Source of the DNA: Anaerolineae bacterium
Lineage (GTDB): Bacteria; Chloroflexota; Anaerolineae; Aggregatilineales; Aggregatilineaceae
NCBI GenBank assembly: GCA_023382715.1
Contig: JAHDWP010000005.1
Coordinates: 79,834 to 143,833 of the forward strand
Direction of reading: 5' to 3'
DNA: 64,000 bases
Part shown: one piece after another, positions 17,508-26,965 of the stretch
Layout: each line of letters begins with the position of its first letter
How positions within the stretch are numbered: position 1 is the first letter of the stretch
Made by a program: the position numbers and the translations under genes
The notes under the pieces: generated by a model
What the model saw: only the letters and a program-made list of their open reading frames with translations
The model's database searches: none
Told to the model about the DNA's origin: nothing

Positions 17508-18299
17508 ATGAGAACCAGCGCGGTTGAGATCGAAGAGAGACGCCTGGCGGGCATTGAGAGCGTCGAGCAGTACCCCAGCTTTCACGAGCGACACAGAGTC
17601 TTCCCGGCCATCTTCGAGGAGCGCGCCCACCGGCGCATCATTGACCTGTCTGCGGGGGTGGGCCTGGTGGGTCAGCGGATCAAGGATGGCTATCCGGCGG
17701 AGATCATCTGCAACGACATCACCCCCACCTGCCTGAAGATTCTCCAGAAGATGGGACTCCAGACGGTCTCCTTCGACCTGGACGATGAGCAGACGCCGTA
17801 TCCGATCGAGGATGGTGCCTTCGATGCCGCCATCTCCCTGGCGACGATTGAGCATCTGCTGCACCCCGATTACTTTCTGCGCCAGGTGCAGCGCATCCTG
17901 CGCGATGACGGCTACCTGTACATCTCGACGCCCAACTATGCGTCCATCCTGTATCTGCCGCGCCTGGTGCTCAAGGGGGAGACTTTCCATAACCCGCTGT
18001 CTCGTAACGAGCGCACTCGTTATGAGTTCTACGGCCATGTCCGCTACTTCACCTACAAGACTCTGCTGGAGTTCGTCAGCTCGTTTGGCTTCTCCCCGCG
18101 CGCCGTGTACATGCCGCTGCCTGCCGAGAGCGCCCATTACAAGCAGCGTCTCGCCCGCTCCCGGCCCAAAGCGCTGGCGTACCGCTACGCCATGACGTTC
18201 ATGTACCGCTTCCTGTCGCCGCGATGGGCGCCAGAGCCTGTGCTGTGCTTCCAGAAGTCGGTGGATGGAGGCGGCAGATTTCGTAAAGTCCTGCTCTGA
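17508..18299 (+). CDS. Class I SAM methyltransferase
   Basis: 263 aa. Motif I is IIDLSAGVGLVGQRI, followed by EIICNDITPTCL. Methyltransf_23-like core with FDAAISLATIEHLLHPDYFLRQ and DDGYLYISTPNYAS. Such small enzymes in polysaccharide loci methylate sugars or lipid carriers. Start is uncertain: ATG 17508 lies 12 bases after GGAGGA, and GTG 17499 is only 3 bases from it. Confidence 0.82.
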   Translation: MRTSAVEIEERRLAGIESVEQYPSFHERHRVFPAIFEERAHRRIIDLSAGVGLVGQRIKDGYPAEIICNDITPTCLKILQKMGLQTVSFDLDDEQTPYPIEDGAFDAAISLATIEHLLHPDYFLRQVQRILRDDGYLYISTPNYASILYLPRLVLKGETFHNPLSRNERTRYEFYGHVRYFTYKTLLEFVSSFGFSPRAVYMPLPAESAHYKQRLARSRPKALAYRYAMTFMYRFLSPRWAPEPVLCFQKSVDGGGRFRKVLL

Positions 18300-18326
18300 A
18301 AGCGGCTGAAATCGCCAGAGGATACC

Positions 18327-19478
18327 ATGCAACCGGCAATCGTTGTGTCCAGTCATACGATGGGTTTGGGTGTGATCCGCGCGCTTGGGCAGATGGGCGT
18401 GCCGAGCGTCGTCTTCTATCATGAGAAGCGCGACATGGGCTACACGTCCAGGTACGTCCGGGAGCGCCACCTTGTCCCGCACCCCGTGCAGGATCAGGAA
18501 GCCTTCATCAGCGCCCTGCTGGACCTGGCCCCTCGGTTCGAGGGATGCCCGATGTTCCCCACTTCGGACGCGGCGCTATCGGCGGTGTCCCGGCATATAG
18601 ACGCCCTTAAGCCGCACTACAAGCCGGGCTTCACGGAATGGGCGATCACCGGGCTGTTCGTGGACAAGAAGCATACCTATGCCCTGGCAGATGCCAACGG
18701 CGTGCCGGCCCCCAGGACCATAATCCCGCAGTCTGTGGCCGAAGCAGAGCAGTTCGCCCGGCAGATCGAGTTCCCCTGCCTGGTGAAGCCGTGCCAGAGC
18801 CATCTCTACTATGCCGTGTTCAAGCAGAAGATGGTGCAGGCAGAGACGGCTCAGCAGATGATAGCGGTTTATCAGGAGGCGGCGCGGGCCGGGCTGGACG
18901 TGATGCTCCAGGAGATCATCCCCGGGGGCGATGACTGCGGTGTCAACTACAACGCTTATTTCTGGGACGGTGAGCCGCTGGTGGAGTTCACGGCGCAGAA
19001 AATCCGCAGCGCGCCGCCGAAATTCGGCTCTCCCCGCGTGGTGCTGAGCAAAGTGATTCCAGAAGTGCTGGAGCCTGGGCGCAAAATCCTGCGGGCGATG
19101 GGCTTTTATGGATATGCCTGCACCGAGTTCAAGAGAGACCCGCGCGATGGGGTCTATAAGCTCATGGAGGTGAACGGCCGGCACAATCTCTCCACGCTGC
19201 TGGCCGTGAAGTGCGGGATCAACTTTCCCTGGCTCCATTACCAGCACCTGGTCTCTGGCACGGCACCCCAGGCCAGTGAGTATCGGACGGGCGTGTACTG
19301 GATTGATGAGCTGCGCGACATCGGTTACAGCATCAAGAGCTATCGCCAGGAGCGTTACCGGTGGTCCCAGTACCTACGGCCCTGTGTCCAGCCGCATGTG
19401 TTCGCTATCTTGAGCCTGCGCGACCCAAAGCCGTTTGCCAAGCGCCTGCTCGATGCGGTGTGGCACAGAGGGCGCTAG
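18327..19478 (+). CDS. ATP-grasp ligase-like protein
   Basis: 383 aa. ATP-grasp fold (carbamoyl-phosphate-synthase-like): N-terminal pre-ATP domain, lid region FPCLVKPCQSHLYY, metal-binding FYGYACTEFKRDPRDG followed by KLMEVNGRHN. It would form an amide or ester bond using ATP, for example adding an amino acid to an amino sugar. It sits between a methyltransferase and a FemAB-like protein, which fits a decoration role. The substrate is unknown. Confidence 0.82.
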   Translation: MQPAIVVSSHTMGLGVIRALGQMGVPSVVFYHEKRDMGYTSRYVRERHLVPHPVQDQEAFISALLDLAPRFEGCPMFPTSDAALSAVSRHIDALKPHYKPGFTEWAITGLFVDKKHTYALADANGVPAPRTIIPQSVAEAEQFARQIEFPCLVKPCQSHLYYAVFKQKMVQAETAQQMIAVYQEAARAGLDVMLQEIIPGGDDCGVNYNAYFWDGEPLVEFTAQKIRSAPPKFGSPRVVLSKVIPEVLEPGRKILRAMGFYGYACTEFKRDPRDGVYKLMEVNGRHNLSTLLAVKCGINFPWLHYQHLVSGTAPQASEYRTGVYWIDELRDIGYSIKSYRQERYRWSQYLRPCVQPHVFAILSLRDPKPFAKRLLDAVWHRGR

Positions 19479-19493
19479 AGCGTGCCATGCGCT

Positions 19494-19560
19494 TCTCAAC
19501 CCCTGTCCCCCGGCCCCTTTCCCCGCAAGCAAGGGGAGGGAGATGCCGGGGAGGATGCTG
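19494..19560 (+). repeat. Short GC-rich dispersed repeat
   Basis: CCCCGGCCCCTTTCCCCGCAAG-type hairpin in the 154-bp gap between the ATP-grasp and FemAB-like genes. It is a fragment of the dispersed family without terminal repeats. Confidence 0.55.
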
Positions 19561-19632
19561 CGCATAGTGCCCAACCGGCGCTGAGGTCGAGCGCGGCCTG
19601 AGATAAGGCCCGCCCCTGGAGGTGAAGAGATC

Positions 19633-20811
19633 ATGACCGCACCAATACAGACGGTGCAGTGCCATAGGGGGGACAGGGACCCGGCATGGGATGCGTTTGT
19701 CGAGCGCGCGCCGGGCGGTCAGCACGTTCAGACCAGCCTGTGGGCGCAGGTCAAGCGCACCCTGGGGTGGCGGGCGGCGCGCATCATCTTGAGCGAGGGG
19801 GGCGAGATCATCGCGGGGGCGCAGGTGCTATACCGGCGTCTGACCCCTCTGCTGCACGTGGGCTATGTCACCAACGGGCCGCTGGCCAGAGACGGCGCAC
19901 GCGAACACCTGGAGCGGGTCGCGCTTGAATTGTGTCGCTTCAGTTGCCGCCAGCGCGTAGTTATGCTGGCGGTGCAGCCACCCAAGCAGGATGCAGCGTT
20001 GGTTGACCACCTGCTCGCCCTGGGGTTCCGGCCTGGGCGGGTGGCTGTTGCGCCGACGGCCAGCGTGGTGCTTGATCTGAGGGACGGCCTGGAACGCATC
20101 ATGTCCGCCATGCAGGCCACGACGCGCCAGGGCATCCGGCGCGGCATTCGCAGGGGCGTGACAGTGCGTCAGGGGACCGGCGAGGACCTCCCGCTGTTCT
20201 GGGCGCTTCATGCTGTTTCCAGCCGACGGCACGGTTTTGCGCCCTATCCGCTGGAGTATTTCACGACGCTGTGGCGCGTGCTGGGCGCACAGGGCCATGT
20301 CCGGTTATTTATTGCGCGGGTCAGGGGCGAGGATGTATCGGCGGTGCTGGTTGTGCCGTTTGCCGACACGGTGATCAGCAAGACGATTGGCTGGTCGGGC
20401 GCGCACGGTGATTGCCAGCCCAACAGAGTCCTGGACTGGGCGACCATCGAATGGGCGGCTGGCGCGGGGTACAGCTTCTTTGACATGGAAGGCATTAACC
20501 CGGACGTGGCACGCCTGATTGTGGAGGGTCATCCCCTGCCAGCGCCATATCACCAGACTCCAACCGCCTATAAGCTGGGTTTTGGCGGGAAGATTGAGCT
20601 GTACCCGGAGTCATACGACTATCTGTACAGCCCCTTGCTGCGCTGGGCCTATGACCGCACAGCAGGCCGGATGGCCCACTGGCCGCTTGTGAAACAGGTT
20701 GTTGACCGCTTCCAGGGCCGGCGGGCACTCAGCGACGATGATACTGCGAGACCATTTGAGAAGCTGTTTCCCCCCCAAAAACCCCTCCCCCACAAGGAGG
20801 GAGGGGCTTAG
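19633..20811 (+). CDS. FemAB-like aminoacyl/acyltransferase with repeat-derived C-terminus
   Basis: 392 aa. Two-GNAT-lobe FemABX-type protein: QTSLWAQVKRTLGWRAARI, MQATTRQGIRRGIRRGV (the conserved basic region after the first lobe), FFDMEGINPD near the end. FemABX enzymes use aminoacyl-tRNA to extend peptides. In exopolysaccharide clusters their substrate is usually unknown. RBS GGAGGTG precedes the ATG. The last roughly 21 residues (from ARPFEKLF to the stop) are encoded by the MITE-like element at 20748-20899, so the original stop was probably lost or replaced. Confidence 0.82.
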   Translation: MTAPIQTVQCHRGDRDPAWDAFVERAPGGQHVQTSLWAQVKRTLGWRAARIILSEGGEIIAGAQVLYRRLTPLLHVGYVTNGPLARDGAREHLERVALELCRFSCRQRVVMLAVQPPKQDAALVDHLLALGFRPGRVAVAPTASVVLDLRDGLERIMSAMQATTRQGIRRGIRRGVTVRQGTGEDLPLFWALHAVSSRRHGFAPYPLEYFTTLWRVLGAQGHVRLFIARVRGEDVSAVLVVPFADTVISKTIGWSGAHGDCQPNRVLDWATIEWAAGAGYSFFDMEGINPDVARLIVEGHPLPAPYHQTPTAYKLGFGGKIELYPESYDYLYSPLLRWAYDRTAGRMAHWPLVKQVVDRFQGRRALSDDDTARPFEKLFPPQKPLPHKEGGA

Positions 20812-20899
20812 GGCCGGCGCGCTTCTCCCTTCCCCCCTCGTGGGGGAAGAGCCGGAGATGGGGGGCAAAGGCAGGCGCACGACTTCTCGAACGGCCTCT
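20748..20899 (+). mobile_element. MITE-like element, near-complete copy
   Basis: 152 bp. The left end GAGACCATTTGAGAAG and right end CTTCTCGAACGGCCTCT are imperfect inverted repeats of each other. Between them are two GC-rich hairpins. It aligns end to end with the reverse complement of 47841-47996. The left part is inside the 3' end of the preceding coding sequence. No transposase is encoded and no clear target duplication is seen. Confidence 0.7.
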
Positions 20900-21055
20900 G
20901 AAGCAGAGTGAGGGTCGGGGCGGGATCAGTGGGGCGCTTCTGAGCCAAGATAGTTTGCATTGCGCGCGCAGGCCGGGCATTCTGCTGTATAGTGAGGGGG
21001 ATTGTTACCGGCTACGCAAGAGCGATTTGGGTATCGCGCTGAGAGGGAGATTGAC

Positions 21056-22111
21056 ATGCACCGAATGAGGCTGTTCCTGCAAACATGGCTTCTGGTGCTG
21101 CTTCTGCTGGGGGGCGTTGCAGGTTTCGGGCTGCCGGCGTCTGCGGATGTCTGCTGCCAGCAGGAAGTAAATCGTCTCGATGGGTACTCCATTTACTTCT
21201 CCCAGGACGATCGCGAAGCCCACCCTCATGATCGCTCAGACGAAGGCGCGTCGCGCTTCGCCGGCTTGCTCAGCAGCCTGGGCGCAAGAATCCTGACATT
21301 GAACTGGCGCGAAGGTATCCCCGAAGAGGCGGATCTCGTCGTGATGGCCGGGCCGATCAGGTACGTGGGGGTGGCGGAGTGGGCACGGTTGTGGCACTAC
21401 TTGGGCAATGGGGGCGCGCTGCTGATGTTCGCCGACCCCTTGCTGGTCACAGTGGATGGAAGTGGTAATCCGGTCACTGACATCAATCGTTCTATTCCCG
21501 CCGAGTTCTTTGACCTGACCTGGCAGGATTTTGGCAGCCGGGCGCGCGGTGACGTGGTGGTGGTTGAAGCGGGCACATCTGGCTTGAATGCTGACATCCT
21601 CGCCTCGGACATCAATCTCAGCCATCCGATCACCGCCGGCCTGCGCGATCCCCTGGCTTTCTTCACGGCCCGCTCCATCGCCTATGACGCTTCGATTCAG
21701 TCCTTCCGCGCAACGCCGCTGGTTTTTACGAGCGACGATTATTATGGCGAAGCGAGTTTCGCGGCCTACCTGCTGGAAGGCACCGCCGCGTTCAACATCG
21801 GGATTGACACGCCACGCGGCCCCCTGGCGCTGGCGGTCGCGTCCGAGAACCTGTTAACGGGGGCGCGCATAGTCATTGTCGGCGACCGCGACTTCGTCAC
21901 GAACGGCAAGGGGCTGCAAACCGCACCGGCCAACACAGCGGGCTTCCTGCATCCGGGCAATGCGTATTTCCTGGTGAATGCAGTCGGGTGGCTGGTCGGG
22001 GCCGATACGGCCTCGACCGAACAGCTTGCCTTCCCAACTCCTGGGCCGACAGCTACTCCTACGCCTGTGCCGACGATAACGCCGCCCCCGGCTGCTACAG
22101 CCCCCTCATGA
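21056..22111 (+). CDS. Secreted protein with GATase-like fold, unknown function
   Basis: 351 aa. Signal peptide (LFLQTWLLVLLLLGGVAGFGLPASA) followed by a Rossmann-like domain with GYSIYFSQDD, GLLSSLGARILTL, LVVMAGPIRY and GGALLMFADP. This resembles the class I glutamine-amidotransferase-like domains of GldG or DUF4350 proteins, but no catalytic Cys is evident. Near the end, ARIVIVGDRDFV is followed by a PT-rich tail with no anchor. RBS GAGGGAG precedes ATG 21056. A distant paralogue follows at 22199. The function is unknown; the position suggests an envelope role in polysaccharide export. Confidence 0.7.
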   Translation: MHRMRLFLQTWLLVLLLLGGVAGFGLPASADVCCQQEVNRLDGYSIYFSQDDREAHPHDRSDEGASRFAGLLSSLGARILTLNWREGIPEEADLVVMAGPIRYVGVAEWARLWHYLGNGGALLMFADPLLVTVDGSGNPVTDINRSIPAEFFDLTWQDFGSRARGDVVVVEAGTSGLNADILASDINLSHPITAGLRDPLAFFTARSIAYDASIQSFRATPLVFTSDDYYGEASFAAYLLEGTAAFNIGIDTPRGPLALAVASENLLTGARIVIVGDRDFVTNGKGLQTAPANTAGFLHPGNAYFLVNAVGWLVGADTASTEQLAFPTPGPTATPTPVPTITPPPAATAPS

Positions 22112-22198
22112 GAGAGAGCTGCGTCAGCCTGTGGCGTCCGGTGGCAGGGCCTTGTGGGAATTGGATAGTGAGCGCGGCGCTGCTGGCTTGATGAAAGA

Positions 22199-23902
22199 AT
22201 GATCCCAATGACCAGGTTGCTCTCTCTAGCGATAGTCCTGCTCATCACGGCGAGCCTGTTCGGCGGGACCTCCCTGAGCCACGCTCAGCCGGAGTCTCCC
22301 CCCCTGGTGGTCTTTGTGCAGGGCCTGCTGGTCGAGTCGGCGGAGATGACGGATACCGGGCCAACGGGCGTCAGCGAGCTGGCCGCTGTCTTCCGGGGCC
22401 TGGGGGCCAGGGTCGAGTACATTGATCTGGGCACTCCCATCCCCCAGCAGGCGAAAGTGGTGGTGCTCGCCGGCCCCTTTCGCAGCCCTGGCCTGGCCCA
22501 GGTGCTCTATCTCTGGCTGCATCTCGCGCGCGGCAATAACGCCCTGTTTGCCTTCGATCCCGAAGGCGCTTATGACGGCACCCGAAATGTCAGGACGCGG
22601 CTCTCTGCCAGTGGCCTGAGCGCCTTGCTGGACTGGGACTATGGGGTGTCGGTCTATGATACGTTCCTGGCTGAACCCTGGTTCTCGGTGGACACCGTTT
22701 CAGACCTGTACAAGACCGCCATGTTGGCACATCCCGACGTGGTTAGCGATCCTATCACCGCTCCACTCAAAGAATATGGAGTGCCTGTGTGGGTGTGGGG
22801 CGCGCGTCACTTGGCCATTGAGCGGTATGGGATCGGGAGCATGGGCGCGCCGCTGCTGTTCTGCGAGTCAGCGTTCGGCGAGACGGCCCCGGCCATTTTC
22901 AGGACGCAGGGAGGCAACCCCGCAGATCGCCTGGAGCCGAATATAGGCGCGGACGCTTTGGGCCGACTCACTATCGCAGCCCAGGCAGAGCGCGCCGCAA
23001 CTGGCTCGAAGGTGGTACTGCTCGGTGATTCTGAGCTGCTGAAGAATGGATTCGGCTTGGCGCGCGTCGCGTCCGCCCCGCTCTACGCCGGCAACTGGAT
23101 TCTGATCCAGCGTATGGCCGCCTGGCTGCTCGATCTGCCCGCCGAGCAGTGGCCCGCTTTGCCGCAGGGCTTCACCTGGATCGCCATTGATGGCCAGCAG
23201 GCGGACTGGCAGCAATTCGCCGGCAATGCGGTGGCCGATGACCGGGGGGACGCCCTGGACCCTGCGCTTGACATCACGCGGGCACAGGCGTTTTCTGATG
23301 ACGATTACCTGTATATCTTGGTGGAAACCGCAGAAACGTCCGTCGCCAGCGCGCGCGTTGCGCTGACTCTCAGCGCGGACACTGAGGGGGTTGCTGACGT
23401 GTTGCTTGTGGCCGGGCAGTCCGGCGTGTATCGCGTGGAGAGCGGCAGCGCAGAAACCCTGATCGCGGATGGAGACGCAGCCACCGGGAGCGCGCTCGAG
23501 CTGCGCGTGCCGCTCCGCGAGGTGGCAGGAGGGCAGCGCATTGACCGGCTTTGCGTGGGGGTGGGCGATGCGGTTCCCGGCGCTGCCGATGACTGCCTCG
23601 ATCAGGCGCTCGATCCCCTGGTCGTCGACTCGCGCGCGCCTTTCGACTTCGCGCTGGTGGGTCACCTGTTGGTCACTGTCACCAGGGATAGGGTCAACGT
23701 GCGCAGTGCTCCTGAAACAGAGTCGGAACAGGTGGGTACAGCCACCAATCGTATGGTGTTCGCCGCCGTTGGGCGCAACGACGACGCCAGTTGGGTTCGC
23801 GTGCGGAACGCGCGCTTTGAGGGGTGGATCGCGGCGCACCTGCTGATGCCGAGCGGCGATCTGAGATGGCTGCCGGTTCTTGAGACGGGCAGCCCCCGCT
23901 AA
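22199..23902 (+). CDS. Secreted GATase-like protein with C-terminal SH3b domain, unknown function
   Basis: 567 aa. Signal peptide (LLSLAIVLLITASLFGGTSLSHA). The N-terminal half parallels the previous gene (LVVFVQGLLVESAEM, FRGLGARVEYIDL, KVVVLAGPFRSPG, NNALFAFDPEG, KVVLLGDSELLKNGF). Residues 340-480 are a beta-rich module, and about 490-555 an SH3b domain (DRVNVRSAPETESEQVG, WVRVRNARFEGWIAAHLL). SH3b modules often bind cell-wall or glycan ligands. No enzymatic motif is evident. Confidence 0.7.
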   Translation: MIPMTRLLSLAIVLLITASLFGGTSLSHAQPESPPLVVFVQGLLVESAEMTDTGPTGVSELAAVFRGLGARVEYIDLGTPIPQQAKVVVLAGPFRSPGLAQVLYLWLHLARGNNALFAFDPEGAYDGTRNVRTRLSASGLSALLDWDYGVSVYDTFLAEPWFSVDTVSDLYKTAMLAHPDVVSDPITAPLKEYGVPVWVWGARHLAIERYGIGSMGAPLLFCESAFGETAPAIFRTQGGNPADRLEPNIGADALGRLTIAAQAERAATGSKVVLLGDSELLKNGFGLARVASAPLYAGNWILIQRMAAWLLDLPAEQWPALPQGFTWIAIDGQQADWQQFAGNAVADDRGDALDPALDITRAQAFSDDDYLYILVETAETSVASARVALTLSADTEGVADVLLVAGQSGVYRVESGSAETLIADGDAATGSALELRVPLREVAGGQRIDRLCVGVGDAVPGAADDCLDQALDPLVVDSRAPFDFALVGHLLVTVTRDRVNVRSAPETESEQVGTATNRMVFAAVGRNDDASWVRVRNARFEGWIAAHLLMPSGDLRWLPVLETGSPR

Positions 23903-23933
23903 CCTCACCAGGCTCGCCCTGGGATATGAGACG

Positions 23934-25493
23934 ATGGCCACGAGCAGTGTGGACCGGCACGACGTGATGCCAGGGAGGCTGTACCAGCGAGCGGATGGCT
24001 CGCTGGGCAGGCGCTTCATGGCGCTCGTCGCGCACGGGCGGCTTGACTCGCTGTGGAGTGTGCTGGCCGCCGCCGGGTTTGGCGTTCTGCTGGGCACCTA
24101 TGCGGTGGGCGTCACCTACCTTTCCAGGACGTGGGCCACGCTTTTCACCGCCGGGCTGCTGGCGCTGTTCGTCGCCATGATCGTGAGAAATGTGCGGAAG
24201 CTGCTGCTGGCCATCCTCATCCTGGACATCCCGCTGCAACTGGACATCAATCTCTACTATCGTCAGGATGCCGCTGACCAGGGTTCGCTGGGCGGGCTGA
24301 CCGTCTCATTGACGTCCCTCGCTCTGGTTGGACTTTACAGCCTGTGGCTGAGCGGCTCGGCCGCCAAGAGAGAAGAGCCGGCTGCGAAATGGTTTTCCCT
24401 GACTCTTCCCGCGGGCCTGTATGTTTTCTTTGTGGGCCTGTCGCTGCTGGCCGCGCATGATAAGACGCTGGCGCTCTTTGAGCTTGCGCTGGTGGTACAG
24501 CTTCTGCTGATCTACATTTACATCCTGGGCACCGTCCGCACTCGCGAAGACCTGCTGTACATCGTCGTCCTTCTGCTGATTGCGCTGTTCTTCGAAAGCC
24601 TGATCATCATCGCCCTGCGCTTTGCGGGGAGCACGATCAAGATCGCTGGCATTACGGGCCGGGTTGATGACGCGCGAGTGTCCGGCACGGTTGGCTCGCC
24701 CAACAATGCCGGCGCGTTCATAGTCCTTTCTCTCGGCGCGGCCATTGGCTTGCTGATGGCCCGGATCAGCAAGGTCTACAACTGGCTGGCTGTATTCGCT
24801 TTTGGGAGTGGGGCCATTGCCCTGGTCTTCACCCTGTCGCGTGGGGGGTGGCTGGCCTCTGCTGTGTTCATGAGCCTGCTCAGCGTTTTGGCCCTTCGTC
24901 GTGGCTGGCTGTCGGCGAGAGTGGTGGTAGTGGTGGTGCTGGTCGGCCTGATCCTGATCCTGGCGCTGCACGATGTGGTCATCGAGCGCCTGACGGCGGA
25001 CGACCGGGGCGCCGCAGAATCCAGGATACCGCTGATGCGGCTGGCCTTTCGGATGATCCGGGACTACCCGATTCTTGGGGTTGGCGTCAACAACAGCCCG
25101 ATCTTCATGTCATCTTACATCACGCCCGACATGGGCTACGTCTGGCTCAATGGGGTGCACAACAAGTACCTGGCTGTTTGGTCTGAGACCGGAGCGGGGG
25201 GAATCCTGGCCTACCTGCTATTCCTGGGGGCGACACTGCGGCGGGGGTGGAGCTGCTTCAGGGTGGGGGATCGGCTGCTGGCGCCTTTAGCCCTCGGCCT
25301 GGCAGCCGCTGTATTTGGCCACATGATCCACATGATGTTCGATACGTTTCGCGACCGGCCCAACACGCAATTGCTGTGGCTGTGCGCGGCATTGCTGGCC
25401 GTCATGCAGATCATGAGTCGCCAGGGTGATATGCAGCAGGGTGACGAGAGAACGCGCGGCGAAGGTCCGGCAAAAAGGGACGGCACTCTGTGA
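23934..25493 (+). CDS. O-antigen polymerase/ligase-like membrane protein (Wzy type)
   Basis: 519 aa with about 12 hydrophobic segments. Wzy_C-type signature: FTLSRGGWLASAVF, then a large loop containing IRDYPILGVGVNNSPIF and VHNKYLAVWSETG, matching the periplasmic loop of O-antigen ligases/polymerases. It would polymerise undecaprenyl-linked repeat units. ATG 23934 is inferred from the start of the conserved region; the RBS is weak. It ends overlapping the flippase start by one base. Confidence 0.87.
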   Translation: MATSSVDRHDVMPGRLYQRADGSLGRRFMALVAHGRLDSLWSVLAAAGFGVLLGTYAVGVTYLSRTWATLFTAGLLALFVAMIVRNVRKLLLAILILDIPLQLDINLYYRQDAADQGSLGGLTVSLTSLALVGLYSLWLSGSAAKREEPAAKWFSLTLPAGLYVFFVGLSLLAAHDKTLALFELALVVQLLLIYIYILGTVRTREDLLYIVVLLLIALFFESLIIIALRFAGSTIKIAGITGRVDDARVSGTVGSPNNAGAFIVLSLGAAIGLLMARISKVYNWLAVFAFGSGAIALVFTLSRGGWLASAVFMSLLSVLALRRGWLSARVVVVVVLVGLILILALHDVVIERLTADDRGAAESRIPLMRLAFRMIRDYPILGVGVNNSPIFMSSYITPDMGYVWLNGVHNKYLAVWSETGAGGILAYLLFLGATLRRGWSCFRVGDRLLAPLALGLAAAVFGHMIHMMFDTFRDRPNTQLLWLCAALLAVMQIMSRQGDMQQGDERTRGEGPAKRDGTL

Positions 25494-26833
25494 TGCGCAG
25501 CCTGCCCAGCAGAAAACTGTTCAAGCGATTCCTGAAGCAGTCCTTCTGGCTCTATGGGGGTATGGGAATCGCGCAGGTAGCCGGTGTGATAGACCTGGCC
25601 GCGCTCGCTCGCTCGCTCACGCTGGTTGAGTTCGGCCAGCTTGCGCTGATCATCAGTTATGGTTCGATGGTCAGCGCCCTGATTGATTTCCGGGTCTGGG
25701 AAGCCATTCTCAAGTTCTTCAACGAGCATTTCGCGGCCCACGATTTTGGCAGGGCGCTGGCCGTATTGCGCCTGTGCCTGGCGATTGACGTAGGGACAGG
25801 GGTGGTGGCGACCGTCGTCTTGACCCTGACGGCCAAACCTGCCGCCCGTTTTCTTCTGGATGATCCCGCTCTGGCAGACGAGATTGTGCTGTATGGCCTG
25901 ATGCTGTTTTTCACAACTTCGGAAACGACTGCCACCGGGCTGTTCCGCGTTTACCGGCGGTTTGATCTTCTGGGGCTGAAAGACGGCCTGGGGAGCGTCA
26001 TCCGGCGCTCACTCAGCATTGCGGCTGCCCTCAGTTTCGGGTCGCTCCATGCTGTGATGCTGGCCCTCGTGCTGGGCGGGCTGATCGAGGCGCTGATCTT
26101 CAACGGCCTGGCGTTCTATCTCACACGGCGTCAACTGGGCAGGGTGACCGGCCACACTCCCCTGGACTCTGGGGAGCGCCGGCGAATCCTGAGCTTCATC
26201 CTGGGCACGAACGTGCTGGGCACGCTCAAACTGCTGACAGAGCACTGGGATATGCTGCTCCTCGGTTGGTTCGGAGGCCCCAGCGTGACGGGGGTGTACA
26301 AGGTGGCTCTGAGCGCCACCCAGCTACATTACAAGCTGAAGCTACCCATCACCACCATCGCCTATCCGGAGATTGTGCGGGCGCGGCAAGCGGGGCCAGC
26401 TCACCTGCGTTCGACCATAGCCGTGCTCGTGTCTGTCAGCGCACTGGTGACTCTGCCCTCTGCTTTGGTCCTGGCTGTTTTCGCTGAGCCGCTGGTCCGT
26501 CTCGTCAGCGGCAGTGCGCAATACCTGGTTGCAGCCGACTACTTTCGGATCATGCTGCTGGGCAACATTGTAAGCGGACTGCTCTTCTGGGCAGGCTTCC
26601 TGCTTATGGCCAATGAGCGGGTCTGGCTGGTGAATCGCATCCATCTAGCGCGTTCTCTCTCTGCTGTTGTTGCGCTGGCGATTGTCATCCCCACCTGGGG
26701 GGCGCTTGGGGCAAGCTGGCTCTTTGTGTTCAATCAGAGCATCGTCAGCATTGTCGAGTTTGTCGCCTGTCTGCGGCTGGACTATCTGTTCCTCAAACAC
26801 CGTTTCCCGCTAGCACCGGCTGGGAAGAGCTGA
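25493..26833 (+). CDS. Polysaccharide flippase (Wzx/MATE-like)
   Basis: 446 aa with about 12 TM segments, MOP-superfamily type: FWLYGGMGIAQVAGVIDLAALARSLTLVEFGQ at the N-terminus is the usual Wzx opening (gene starting with a short basic tail). It would flip lipid-linked repeat units to the periplasm for the Wzy encoded just upstream. ATGA overlap with the previous gene. Last gene of the polysaccharide cluster. Confidence 0.88.
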   Translation: MRSLPSRKLFKRFLKQSFWLYGGMGIAQVAGVIDLAALARSLTLVEFGQLALIISYGSMVSALIDFRVWEAILKFFNEHFAAHDFGRALAVLRLCLAIDVGTGVVATVVLTLTAKPAARFLLDDPALADEIVLYGLMLFFTTSETTATGLFRVYRRFDLLGLKDGLGSVIRRSLSIAAALSFGSLHAVMLALVLGGLIEALIFNGLAFYLTRRQLGRVTGHTPLDSGERRRILSFILGTNVLGTLKLLTEHWDMLLLGWFGGPSVTGVYKVALSATQLHYKLKLPITTIAYPEIVRARQAGPAHLRSTIAVLVSVSALVTLPSALVLAVFAEPLVRLVSGSAQYLVAADYFRIMLLGNIVSGLLFWAGFLLMANERVWLVNRIHLARSLSAVVALAIVIPTWGALGASWLFVFNQSIVSIVEFVACLRLDYLFLKHRFPLAPAGKS

Positions 26834-26913
26834 GCGATCTGCTGCGGCCTTGCCTGGCGAACGCCCCCCGTTGCAGGAGCGCGCAGCGCATCCCTCGCGC
26901 GGGCGGAGACACA

Positions 26914-26948
26914 GCGCGGGAGCAGCCCACCCCCGACCGCTCCCGCGC
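26914..26948. terminator. GC-rich hairpin between convergent genes
   Basis: GCGCGGGAGC (26914-26923) and GCTCCCGCGC (26939-26948) form a perfect 10-bp stem with a 15-base loop. It lies between the flippase (+) and the fucose-isomerase-like gene (-). There is no U-run on either side, so bidirectional termination is only possible. Confidence 0.45.
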
Positions 26949-26965
26949 CCGATCTCTGTGGTGGC

